A stretch of 64,000 nucleotides of DNA, taken from Minicystis rosea (GTDB taxonomy: Bacteria > Myxococcota_A > Polyangia > Polyangiales > Polyangiaceae). The notes beneath the pieces were generated by a model. It was not told the DNA's origin, made no database searches, and saw only the letters and a program-made list of their open reading frames with translations. The stretch is from positions 11,950,377 through 12,014,376 of the forward strand of contig CP016211.1 in NCBI GenBank assembly GCA_001931535.1, written 5' to 3'. Below, in pieces: positions 55,431 to 63,597 of the stretch. The position numbers and the translations under genes were made by a program. How positions within the stretch are numbered: position 1 is the stretch's first letter; the number at the start of each line of letters is the position of its first letter.

Positions 55431-55772
55431 TCATCGGAGCAGCTCGAGGTGACCGAGATGTTTGCTCATCTCGGCCTTTTCCTGTGGGGCCAAGCCGAGC
55501 GCGGTGGCCTTGCCGCCGAGCCGGCTCTCCTCGATCAGCTTGTGCGTCACCGCGGCGGCGGCGAGCGCGGCCGCGAGCTCGCGCAGGGCCGCCTCCGTTT
55601 CGACGGCGAGCACGATCTTGGTGAACGTGCCTTGCGCCCAGGCACGCGCCGGCGCCGTCTCGGCGGAGAGGAGGTAAGCGGCCATCGAGGCATGCGCGGC
55701 CTGCGTCGCCAAGGTGCCAGGGCCGAGCGCGACGATCTCTCGATTGATCACCAAGTACTGCACGACGGCCAT
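55431..55772 (-). CDS. Pth2-type peptidyl-tRNA hydrolase-like protein
   Basis: A 113-residue protein with the compact Pth2 fold signatures: QYLVINREIVALGPGTLATQ followed by AAHASM, FTKIVLAVETEAALREL and TALGLAP near the C-terminus, followed by the usual helix with HLGHLELL. Pth2 is the archaeal/eukaryotic type of enzyme that frees peptides from stalled tRNA; bacterial copies are scattered and often of unclear function. The start at 55772 gives the family's normal N-terminus. It lies 37 bases before the serine hydrolase gene on the same strand. Confidence 0.78.
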   Translation of the reverse strand: MAVVQYLVINREIVALGPGTLATQAAHASMAAYLLSAETAPARAWAQGTFTKIVLAVETEAALRELAAALAAAAVTHKLIEESRLGGKATALGLAPQEKAEMSKHLGHLELLR

Positions 55773-55881
55773 GCGCGCGAGTCTCGCACGATGCGCGTCG
55801 GCCGGCACCGGAAGAAGCGTCCGGGCGGCGTGGACACAAGAGGCGGCGCGCGGCGGAACGAGGGTGAGAGACGGCGCGAGG

Positions 55882-56448
55882 TCAGCGGATCAACGAGGCG
55901 TCGAGTATGGCGTTGCTCTCGGTGCGCCAATGGCGCTTCTCGATGCAGCGCATGTTGGGCTCGACGGACAGCTTGTCGATGTAGGCGAGGAGCCGCGGGA
56001 GCTCGTCATCCGTCATGTCCCCTTCGAAGGGGAGGACGTGAATCAGATTGCCATAATTGAGCACGTGCTTTTCGGGCGAGTCGTCGACGACGAGGACCCT
56101 TTCGAGATCGTATCCGCGGCGGCGTACTTTGCTGAGGGGCTTGATGGTGGTTCGGTGCCTGGTCTCGTGATCGAAGCGTTCGGTGCAGCGCTCGGAGCAC
56201 CAGAGGAATTCGAGCTGCGCTGGGTCGGGGAGCAGTTGGGAGACGACCGCGGTGGCATAGATGTCTCCCGATGCGGTCCAGATGGCGACGCGATAAGAGG
56301 CGAAGAGGCGCGCGAGGAAGGCGTCGACATGAGGGCGCTTGTGGACGCCGTAACCGCACGCGAGGAAATCGGGATCGCGCGCGAGCGGCCGATCCGGGAC
56401 GTGGACCAGGGTTTCATCGAGGTCGAGGATGATGAGGAGTCGCTCCAT
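55882..56448 (-). CDS. FCP1/SCP-like (NIF-family) HAD phosphatase
   Basis: A 188-residue HAD-superfamily phosphatase. The nucleophile motif is LDLDETLVH (D9, D11), followed by the FCP1-type block KRPHVDAFLARLF and IWTASGDIYATAVV; the acidic motif VLVVDDSPEKH closes the active site. This is the type of enzyme that in eukaryotes dephosphorylates RNA polymerase II tails and other Ser/Thr phosphoproteins. In a kinase-rich myxobacterium it could reverse Ser/Thr phosphorylation. The start at 56448 places the DxDxT motif at its normal position. Confidence 0.88.
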   Translation of the reverse strand: MERLLIILDLDETLVHVPDRPLARDPDFLACGYGVHKRPHVDAFLARLFASYRVAIWTASGDIYATAVVSQLLPDPAQLEFLWCSERCTERFDHETRHRTTIKPLSKVRRRGYDLERVLVVDDSPEKHVLNYGNLIHVLPFEGDMTDDELPRLLAYIDKLSVEPNMRCIEKRHWRTESNAILDASLIR

Positions 56449-56535
56449 GGCACACGCGCAAAGCATCTTGCCAGTGGCCGGGGCGCTCGCAAGGTGCGGT
56501 GCGGAATCGGACCGAGAAAGCGGCGCGTGGCGGCT

Positions 56536-57021
56536 TCAGCGCGAGAGGAGGGCCGCGAGGATGCCGGCGAGGGTGACGATCACCGCGATCGCCAGCGGCG
56601 GGATGCGCGCGGGCAGGCCGGTGGGCGCGAGGGGGGCGGGTGGATCGAGGCGGCGGACGGTGGGGGAGGGCTCTGCGGCGGCGTGCAGCTCGACGATGAG
56701 CTGGCCAATCGCGTGCTCGGGGCCGAAGGGCTCGGGGATGCGGAGCGCGACGGCGTCACCGCCTTCGGGCTGCGGAGGGACGCGGACGGTGAAGAGGCGA
56801 GAGGCAGCCTCTTCGGGGGCGCGGAGGACGCCGCTGCGGTTACAAGCGTCGCAGCCGCCGCCGTCGCAGCGCGCGCAGGGGAGGCGGATGGGAGAGGTGA
56901 TTTCGAGATCGGCGCCCTCGGTGAGCCACGCGGCCTCGACGTCGAGGCGGAGGCGCGCGCGGGGCCGGGGATCGGCGTCGAGCACGGCGGGATCGGCGAC
57001 TTGACCGAGCGGCTCCGCCAT
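56536..57021 (-). CDS. DnaJ-like zinc-finger, tail-anchored protein
   Basis: A 161-residue protein resembling a fragment of the DnaJ central and C-terminal region: LEITSPIRLPCARC, then CDACNRSGVL, two CxxC pairs of a zinc finger, followed by FTVRVPPQPEGGDAVALRIP, like the substrate-binding domain. There is no J-domain with HPD. The C-terminus is a transmembrane span (IPPLAIAVIVTLAGILAAL) ending in LSR. Its ATG overlaps the stop of the outer-membrane protein gene (TGATG), so they are co-translated. A chaperone role for the envelope proteins of this operon is inferred. Confidence 0.72.
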   Translation of the reverse strand: MAEPLGQVADPAVLDADPRPRARLRLDVEAAWLTEGADLEITSPIRLPCARCDGGGCDACNRSGVLRAPEEAASRLFTVRVPPQPEGGDAVALRIPEPFGPEHAIGQLIVELHAAAEPSPTVRRLDPPAPLAPTGLPARIPPLAIAVIVTLAGILAALLSR

Positions 57022-59150
57022 CAGAACCGCGAGGTGATCTCGAGCCGCGCGCCCTCGAACGGCGGGAACTGTCGGCACACGCCGGAGACGCAGCGGAGCG
57101 CGGCGCGGCGCTGGCCGACGAAGAGACCGACCGAGTTGAAGACTTGGCTGAGCGCCCGCGTGGCCCGCGTGCTCCCGCCGCTCCCCGAGCGCCATTGGAC
57201 ACCACCGTTGACGAAGTGACAGACGTCCTTCTCGGCGCGCGCAGCCTGCGTGAGCGTGGCCGAGTGGCCGGGGCGGCACTGGTCCTTCACCAGGTATTCG
57301 TATCCGAAGATGAGCGACAGATACGGTGACCATTGGAGCGCCGTGTAATTCTCACCTTCGAACCAAGCATTCTCGTTGGGCTGGAGCGGTTCGTAGCGCT
57401 TGCGGTGAAAGCCCTGGAGTTGGAGCGAGAAGGGACCGGCGATGTGCTTGACGATGTCGTAGCGAATGTAGCCCTCGGTGTAGAACCACGTCGAAGGGCC
57501 ATCGAGGTTCGGTGAGGGCGGGGCCACGGCGAAGTCGGTGATGCGCGCGCCGATGTACGCGTTCACGTGGGACTTGCCCTTGTCGAAGAAGAGGTCGGCG
57601 CCGGCGGCGGTGTCCCAGGTGTTGGTCTGGTTCTCCGGCTTCATCTCGCAGCCGTTGTCGAGCGCGGTGGGGACCTCGGACCAACTCGTATATCGGCCGG
57701 CCCACGCATAGACGGAGGTGCTGCGGTTGAAGCGATAATCGACGCGGGCGCGGCCGCCGGTGATGCACACGTTGGGGGAGCCGCCGCGGACGATCTGCGT
57801 GTAAATCGGCTCGGCCGTGGGCGGCTGGCTGTACGTGACGAGCGCGTATTCGGGCGCGCCGAAGCCGGCCGACTGCGTGTCGATGTTGGCCGCGAGCGTG
57901 AAGAAGTTGCGGTAGTGCTTGCCTTCGAGCGAGACGCTCACCGGCCCGGCGTTGATGCTGGCGTTGGCGTAGACGGCGTAGCCGCCGAGATCGGGCGCGC
58001 CCTGCTTGCCGGCGCCCATCTGCTGGCCGGCGACCTCGACGTAGAGATCGCCGTGCTTGGCGATCGAAGGGACGTTGATCGAGCCGCTGACGTTGAGGAT
58101 GCGGTCGTGCTCGCGCGTGGGATCGGCGGTGGCGAAGTCGGGGAACTTCGCGGCGCATTGGCCGCGGATGCGCTCGCCGCCCATCTCCACGACGTCGGTG
58201 CCGCCGTTCTGCGCGATGCAGCGCGCGAGATCGTCGGCGTAGGAGCGACGGAGGAGCATGGCCCCGTTGGCGGCGATGGAGAACCACTTGGTGCCGACCT
58301 CGAAGCGGGCGCCGACGGCGGTGTCCTCGAGGTAGTTGGGGCGCGCGCGATCGATGACGCTCGTGACCGTGCCAGGGACGCTGATGTCGTAGCTCTGGAG
58401 ATCGCCGGCCTTGGGGAAGCCGAAGAAGAGCGGCGAGCCCATGCCTTGGAGGCGGCGGCCGCTGGTCTCGTCGACGCGGAGCGGGTTCATCTGCCCGGCG
58501 AAGAGGGTGCCGCTGAGGCGGACGCCGGCGCCGACTTCCTTGTCGGCCACGACCTTGACGCCGCGGACCGTGGTGTCGACGGCGAGCTCGTCGACCTTGC
58601 GGACGCTGAAGACCAAGCCGCGGCCGAGCTGGACGTAGAAGTCGCCGACGGTGACGTCGAGGCCGGGCTGGTTGTAGCCGAGGAAGAGCTTCGATGGATA
58701 GATGGCGCGGCGAAAGCGGGAGTGGAGCTCCGCGTTCATGCCGTTCACGTAGTCGTTGGCGATGCTGGCCGGATCGCGCCCCGTGTTCTTGGCGACCTCG
58801 TCGAAGATGGGCTTCTTGTCCGCGGCGCGCTTGTTGATGTCGTCGCGCGAGAGCGTGTTGAAGAACGTGGCCGCGTCGAGACGCACGCCGAGACGGAACC
58901 GCCACCAACTCGCTTGTACGTTGAAGCGGTCGAGCCACTCACCGTAGAAGTCGTCGACCTCGCGGTTGTAATCGATGTTGGCGTCGTTGCGATTGTTGAA
59001 GCGGTAATCGAGGACGACGGTGTTGGTGACGTCGATGAGGAGCGGTTTGCCGCCGACGTTCGGCACCTCGACGGCCGCGGCGCGCGCCGGCACGAACAGC
59101 GAAATCACCGAGAGCGCGGCGGCGAGTCGAGTGAAGCGCACCCGGCGCAT
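57021..59150 (-). CDS. Predicted outer-membrane beta-barrel protein (DUF6029-like)
   Basis: A 709-residue exported protein. The leader (RLAAALSVISLFVPARAAA) is followed by alternating aromatic/polar strands such as VVLDYRFNNRNDANIDYNRE, SASWWRFRLGVRLDAATFF-like segments and KLFLGYNQPGLDVTVGDFYVQ, with an aromatic final region, the pattern of a large beta-barrel. DFYVQLGRGLVFSVRK and the rest resemble a family of delta-proteobacterial and Bacteroidetes proteins of unknown function (DUF6029-like). Five or more cysteines occur, fitting the thioredoxin-like genes upstream. It is co-translated with the DnaJ-like gene. A transport or export-pore role is possible but unproven. Confidence 0.78.
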   Translation of the reverse strand: MRRVRFTRLAAALSVISLFVPARAAAVEVPNVGGKPLLIDVTNTVVLDYRFNNRNDANIDYNREVDDFYGEWLDRFNVQASWWRFRLGVRLDAATFFNTLSRDDINKRAADKKPIFDEVAKNTGRDPASIANDYVNGMNAELHSRFRRAIYPSKLFLGYNQPGLDVTVGDFYVQLGRGLVFSVRKVDELAVDTTVRGVKVVADKEVGAGVRLSGTLFAGQMNPLRVDETSGRRLQGMGSPLFFGFPKAGDLQSYDISVPGTVTSVIDRARPNYLEDTAVGARFEVGTKWFSIAANGAMLLRRSYADDLARCIAQNGGTDVVEMGGERIRGQCAAKFPDFATADPTREHDRILNVSGSINVPSIAKHGDLYVEVAGQQMGAGKQGAPDLGGYAVYANASINAGPVSVSLEGKHYRNFFTLAANIDTQSAGFGAPEYALVTYSQPPTAEPIYTQIVRGGSPNVCITGGRARVDYRFNRSTSVYAWAGRYTSWSEVPTALDNGCEMKPENQTNTWDTAAGADLFFDKGKSHVNAYIGARITDFAVAPPSPNLDGPSTWFYTEGYIRYDIVKHIAGPFSLQLQGFHRKRYEPLQPNENAWFEGENYTALQWSPYLSLIFGYEYLVKDQCRPGHSATLTQAARAEKDVCHFVNGGVQWRSGSGGSTRATRALSQVFNSVGLFVGQRRAALRCVSGVCRQFPPFEGARLEITSRF

Positions 59151-59224
59151 GTAACACGAACCGGGCCGCGCGATCGCGCCCGCGGGTGTTGCCTGCGATC
59201 GCACCCGCCCCGTGGGCGGTACGT

Positions 59225-59968
59225 TCACGGCTTCGCGAGGCAACCTGGAACGAGGCGCGACTCGTACACTGCCCAGAACGCGTCATCCGGCACACCTTGG
59301 ATGACCTCGATCATGCGCATCGTACGCGTGTCGATGACGGCCGCGTCCGGGAAGCTCGCGGTGGGGTAGAGCGCGCTGAGCTGGCGGCCCGGATCGATGG
59401 AGATGGGGTAATCGACCTTGTAGACCTTGGTCCAGGTCTTCAGGTTCTGCTGTGTCGCTTCGATGCCGGGAGAAGCGCCTTCGACGAGCTGATAGAGGAT
59501 CTCCCCGCCGCAGGGCTTGTACTTGGCGTAGAGCGTGGGGAGCAGGTTCTTCGCTTCCTCGTTGCAGGGGCCGCACCACACCGAGCCGATCGCGATCACG
59601 AGCACGAGCGGCTTCTTGTTGCCGGCGCCGTACGGCGAGCCTTCGGGGAAGAGCCGATCGTCCTTCTCCGGGCTCGCGGGCTCGTACGAAGGATCGTCGC
59701 CGTGCGGGTTGTAGAAGTCCCCGAGCGCGATGGTCTGCATCGTCGCGCTGTCGACCTTCGCGTTGACGAAACCAGGGAAATTGTAGTTCGGGACGACGGC
59801 GCCCTTGGAGACGTCGAAGGGGCCGTCGGGGTACGTGGCCGCGGCGGTCGGGATGGGGAGTGGATCGGGACGGTGGAGGCCGTCCTCGTCGAGATCGTTT
59901 GCAGGATCGTTGCAGCCGACGGCGAGGACGCCGAGGAGGACGGAGGTGCAGAGGTAAATACGGCGCAT
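59225..59968 (-). CDS. TlpA-like thioredoxin lipoprotein
   Basis: A 247-residue protein with a lipobox AVGC near residue 19 and a thioredoxin fold carrying WCGPC. It shares its layout with the protein at 60707-61576: TYPDGPFDVSKGAVVPNYNF versus AYPAGPYGVGKGSTIPNLTF, then GDFYNPHGDDPSY versus GDFFNPHGRDTAY, and a C-terminal IDTRTMRMIEVIQGVPDD versus IDTTTMKIVETVAGIPDD. The two are clear paralogues. It should sit on the outer side of a membrane and reduce or oxidise disulfides. It lies 74 bases upstream of the outer-membrane protein gene. Confidence 0.88.
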   Translation of the reverse strand: MRRIYLCTSVLLGVLAVGCNDPANDLDEDGLHRPDPLPIPTAAATYPDGPFDVSKGAVVPNYNFPGFVNAKVDSATMQTIALGDFYNPHGDDPSYEPASPEKDDRLFPEGSPYGAGNKKPLVLVIAIGSVWCGPCNEEAKNLLPTLYAKYKPCGGEILYQLVEGASPGIEATQQNLKTWTKVYKVDYPISIDPGRQLSALYPTASFPDAAVIDTRTMRMIEVIQGVPDDAFWAVYESRLVPGCLAKP

Positions 59969-60170
59969 GGCGATTCCTGCTCGGCCTTCCATGAAGGCTC
60001 GGGCACGGAGGATAGCATCGCGCGCGCCGTCGCCTCAGCGCCTTCGCGATGTCCGCGTCGATGGCGTGCGCCATCGCCCGGCGCGGAATGCGTCGGCCGC
60101 GAGGATGATGATGCGAGGGTGATGGGAGAGGGAGGGCGAAGCTGCGAGGCAGCTCACGAGGACGGAGCGC

Positions 60171-60707
60171 TTACTTGAGGGCCTTCTCGACCTCGGCGTC
60201 GATGACCTTCTCGTCGCCCGGCGTGTAGCCCGCACGCTTGTAGATGATGTTCCCGGTGCGATCGATGAGCACCGAGAAGGGCAGCTCGCGCTTCGGGTTG
60301 TAGCGGGCGGTGACGGTCGTCTCTTGGTCGAGGAGGACGGGGAAGATCATCTCCTTGTCGTGGACGACGCGGTTCACGTCGCCGAGCGACTCGGGGCCGT
60401 CGAGCGAGACGGCGAGGACGACGAAGCCCTTGTCCTTGCGCGACTTGTAGAGGTCGACGAGGTGCGGCATCTCGGCCATGCAGGGCGCGCAGGTCGTCGA
60501 CCAGAAGTCGATGAAGACCACGCTCTTGCCGAGGTAATCCGAGAGCCGAACCGTCTTGCCGTCGGTGGATTGGAGCGTGAAATCCGGCGCCGCGGCGGAC
60601 TTGGCGCCGGGGCCTTCCGCGATCTCCGGACCGCAGGCACCGAGGAACGGCACGGCCGCGCCGAAGAGCAGCGCGGCCGCGAAACGAAGGGTCGAGAACT
60701 TCTGCAT
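60171..60707 (-). CDS. TlpA/ResA-type thioredoxin lipoprotein
   Basis: A 178-residue protein: leader with lipobox LGAC (Cys 25), then a compact thioredoxin domain with APDFTLQSTDGKTVRLSDYL and the active site FWSTTCAPCMAEMP (CAPC). This is the ResA/TlpA class, which reduces disulfides outside the cytoplasm, for example in cytochrome c maturation. Its ATG overlaps the stop of the preceding TlpA-like gene (TGATG), so they are co-translated. It differs from its two neighbours in lacking their long N-terminal part. Confidence 0.92.
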   Translation of the reverse strand: MQKFSTLRFAAALLFGAAVPFLGACGPEIAEGPGAKSAAAPDFTLQSTDGKTVRLSDYLGKSVVFIDFWSTTCAPCMAEMPHLVDLYKSRKDKGFVVLAVSLDGPESLGDVNRVVHDKEMIFPVLLDQETTVTARYNPKRELPFSVLIDRTGNIIYKRAGYTPGDEKVIDAEVEKALK

Positions 60708-61576
60708 CACTGATTGCAACCGGAACGCTGGCAGGTGTTGGGGATGCACAGGATCGGGTCCGCCGGGCAGCTCGTGGCGCAGGTGGTACCGGGGATCGCC
60801 GCGCAATCCGCGTTGGTGGTGCACTCCTTCGTCTTGCCCGGGCAGGTCGGGTCGGCGAGGAGCGTCTCGTACGTCTTCCAGTACTTGTCGTCCGGGATGC
60901 CGGCGACCGTCTCGACGATCTTCATCGTCGTCGTGTCGATGATGATGTTGACCGGGAAGGCCTCCTGCGCGGCGACGGTGCTGAGGAGACGCGCCGCGGG
61001 ATCGATCGCGGTGGGGAAGTCTTCCTTGTAGGTCTTCACGGCCCAGGTGTTGAGCTCCTTCGGGGTGGCCGCGACGCCGTAGTCGTTGCCGTCCTGGAGC
61101 TGGAGGAAGAGGCCGCCGCCGCACGCGCCGTAGATGCGCTGGTGCACGGGGAGGAGGCAGCGCGACTCGAGGTTGCAGGGGTTGCACCACACCGAGGAGA
61201 CGCTGATCGCGAGCACCGTCGGCTTCTTCTGGCCCTCGCCGTACTGCGAGCCCGCGGGGTGGAGGCGGTCATCCGGCTCGCCGGCGGCGGGCACGTAGGC
61301 GGTGTCGCGCCCGTGCGGGTTGAAGAAGTCGCCGAGCGCGATCATCTGCATCGTGTCGCTCTTCGCGACCGCGTTGGCGTAGCCGATGAACGTGAGGTTC
61401 GGGATCGTGGAACCCTTGCCGACGCCGTACGGGCCGGCGGGGTACGCGGCCAGCTCCGACTTCGTCTGCACGGTGCCCGGCTCGAAGGCGGGCGTCGGCT
61501 CCGGCGAGGAGCAGCCGACGAAGGAGTAGACCGTCACGGAGGCAGCGACGCAGGCGAGAAGGGCTTGAGCTTTCAT
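60707..61576 (-). CDS. TlpA-like thioredoxin lipoprotein with Cys-rich tail
   Basis: A 289-residue protein with lipobox FVGC near residue 22 and a thioredoxin fold carrying WCNPC. It is a paralogue of the protein at 59225-59968 over most of its length, but has an extra C-terminal Cys-rich tail (CPGKTKECTTNADCAAIPGT...C...C.P), like the modules of myxobacterial surface lipoproteins. The start at 61576 places the leader correctly. It is the first gene of a run of three thioredoxin-like genes, an outer-membrane protein gene and a DnaJ-like gene. Confidence 0.88.
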   Translation of the reverse strand: MKAQALLACVAASVTVYSFVGCSSPEPTPAFEPGTVQTKSELAAYPAGPYGVGKGSTIPNLTFIGYANAVAKSDTMQMIALGDFFNPHGRDTAYVPAAGEPDDRLHPAGSQYGEGQKKPTVLAISVSSVWCNPCNLESRCLLPVHQRIYGACGGGLFLQLQDGNDYGVAATPKELNTWAVKTYKEDFPTAIDPAARLLSTVAAQEAFPVNIIIDTTTMKIVETVAGIPDDKYWKTYETLLADPTCPGKTKECTTNADCAAIPGTTCATSCPADPILCIPNTCQRSGCNQ

Positions 61577-61967
61577 GAACCCGTCCTTGAGGCGAAGAGG
61601 CGCGAGAGGGGGCAATTGTTGGAGGGTCGAGAAGCGCCGTCAAGAGCCGTGATCCCAGCCTTCCCCTCGACCACGGTGTGTGCACGAGCGCCTCGGTGCT
61701 CCCGCGCCCCGCCCACGTGCTGTGCGCGGGAGGGCCAGACTGCGCGATTATTCAGCGCGCGTTGCGTCGGGGCGCCCACGACGTGAGGGCGGCGTGCGTC
61801 GATAGGCGCCCGGCCGCCCCTCACCCAGGGTATACAGGCGGCGCGCCGACGGGGGCGGACGCTTTGCGTCCCGAGCCGGCGGCGAGCGCCTTGGTTCGAA
61901 TGGAAAGCGCGCCCCCCGCGGGCGCTCCACGAGGGATCCCGCGCCCACCGACGCGGGCTCGAGGTCG
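61577..61967. other. Intergenic stretch between divergent genes
   Basis: About 0.39 kb between the thioredoxin operon (minus) and the Cys-rich protein gene (plus). It should hold both promoters; no gene, hairpin with T-tract or repeat was recognised. A GGTTCGAAT string near 61893-61901 is not part of a tRNA. Confidence 0.5.
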
Positions 61968-63449
61968 ATGACTATGCAGCAAGCGACGCACATCACGCTC
62001 CGCGACGCGGCCCTCCGCGATCCTCGCGAGAACCCGCTCCGTCCCGGCGCTGCGCCGACGGGCGCCCCCCTGCCGGAGCCGCCGCACCGCGGGATCTTCC
62101 GCGCGGTGCAGACCGCGGCGGCGCTCGCGATCGTGGCGGTCGCCGGGCTCGTCGGGACCACCAGCAGCGTCGGCTGCGGCAGCGACGAGTTCTGCGTCGG
62201 CGGCTTCGTGCGCGAGGCGCCGAACGGCGACAACCCCGGCGTGTGCGAGGGCAAGTGCTCCGCGTCGGCGTGCGGCGCCTCCAACGTCTGCGTCGACAAC
62301 CACTGCGCGCTCACCTGCACGTCGCACCTCGACTGCAACCCGCTGACGCAGGACTGCGCGCCCGCGAAGGAAGACGACAGCAAGAAGGACGTCGCCACCT
62401 GCCAGAGCACGGGCAAGGGCACGATCGGCATCAAGTGCCCGTTCGGCATCGAGTGCAAGCGCACCTATATCTGCCCCGACGGTCAGGCCTGCGATCCCAA
62501 GGCGGCCACGAACCCGTGCGCGGCGGCCGATTGCAAGGTGGCGGCCCCCGGCGCGTACGCCTGCCCCGACGGCAAGGCGTGCGATCCCGACTGCACCGGA
62601 TCGGATTGCGCGTGCGCCGCCGATCAGTGCAAGGAGCTCACCTGCCGCACCAGCGGCGTCGGTGACACGGATGCCTTCTGCACGATGAAGGACTGCCACG
62701 ACGACGGCGAATGCCCGGGCGGCTTCTACTGCGCGAAGATCCGCGATCCGCACGAGATCTGCGGGACGGACAAGGGCAACAGCGACTTCTGCGGGACGAC
62801 CACCGAGCCGTGCGTCGACCCCGCGCAGAACGCGACGACCGGCGCCACGTACACGGAGGGCACGTTCTGCGCGGTCCGCAACGAGTGCCGCCCGCGCAAG
62901 CAGTGCGCGCCGTGCGAGACCGATCTCGACTGCTCGCTCAACGCCGGCCAGCACTGCACGACGATGCCGAAGGACGGCACCAAGTCGTGCACCCGCGACT
63001 GCACCACCGACGCGGACTGCGAGGGCAGCTTCACCTGCACGAACGGCGCGTGCATCCCGCGCTTCGGTACGTGCGTGGGCGGCGGCAACTACTGCGAGCC
63101 GTGCCGCAACGATCTCGACTGCACCGGCAACAACGCGTGCGTCTCGTACGGCGGCTCGGAGCGCATGTGCATCGACGTGTCGGCGTCGCAGGCGTGCACC
63201 TCCGACAACGACTGCCCCACCGGTCCCGATGGCCGGCACATGCTCTGCGGCGACGAGGACCTCGGCCTCGCGACCAACGATCCGCGCTACCACAAGTGCG
63301 TCATCCCGCCGCTCAACGAGGGCGCGGGCCGCGTGAGCTGCTGGTGCTCGAACCCGGGCACCGCTTGCTACAAGAAGGAAGACTGCTGCAGCGGGAAGTG
63401 CATCGGCGCCGTCGTGTCGGCGATGATCCCCGGCGAGTGCAAGCCGTGA
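61968..63449 (+). CDS. Large Cys-rich membrane-anchored surface protein
   Basis: A 493-residue protein with an uncommon N-terminus: about 43 hydrophilic residues, then a hydrophobic segment (VQTAAALAIVAVAGLVGTTS) ending in SVGCG, so it is anchored by a signal-anchor or a late lipobox. The rest is dominated by regular cysteine modules (for example CEGKCSASACGASNVC, CTTDADCEGSFTCTNGAC, CRNDLDCTGNNAC), about fifty cysteines in all. Such Dickkopf/EGF-like arrays are typical of myxobacterial surface proteins. The function is unknown. A shorter start downstream would remove the odd hydrophilic leader, but no better candidate was found. Confidence 0.75.
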   Translation: MTMQQATHITLRDAALRDPRENPLRPGAAPTGAPLPEPPHRGIFRAVQTAAALAIVAVAGLVGTTSSVGCGSDEFCVGGFVREAPNGDNPGVCEGKCSASACGASNVCVDNHCALTCTSHLDCNPLTQDCAPAKEDDSKKDVATCQSTGKGTIGIKCPFGIECKRTYICPDGQACDPKAATNPCAAADCKVAAPGAYACPDGKACDPDCTGSDCACAADQCKELTCRTSGVGDTDAFCTMKDCHDDGECPGGFYCAKIRDPHEICGTDKGNSDFCGTTTEPCVDPAQNATTGATYTEGTFCAVRNECRPRKQCAPCETDLDCSLNAGQHCTTMPKDGTKSCTRDCTTDADCEGSFTCTNGACIPRFGTCVGGGNYCEPCRNDLDCTGNNACVSYGGSERMCIDVSASQACTSDNDCPTGPDGRHMLCGDEDLGLATNDPRYHKCVIPPLNEGAGRVSCWCSNPGTACYKKEDCCSGKCIGAVVSAMIPGECKP

Positions 63450-63597
63450 TTCCCTCCGCGGGCGCGGGCTTCTCGCTCGCGCCCGCCTTCACCGCTCACC
63501 ATCCACCAGCACGTGAGCCCGTGCGCTCGTCGTCACCCTGCAGAGGGCGTTTGTGTTGACGGGCCCTGCCGTCGGCTCTAACTGAGCCCGCGCCGTC

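Noticed and set aside
61893..61901. GGTTCGAAT string that resembles a tRNA T-loop
   Set aside because: No acceptor, D or anticodon stem can be built around it.
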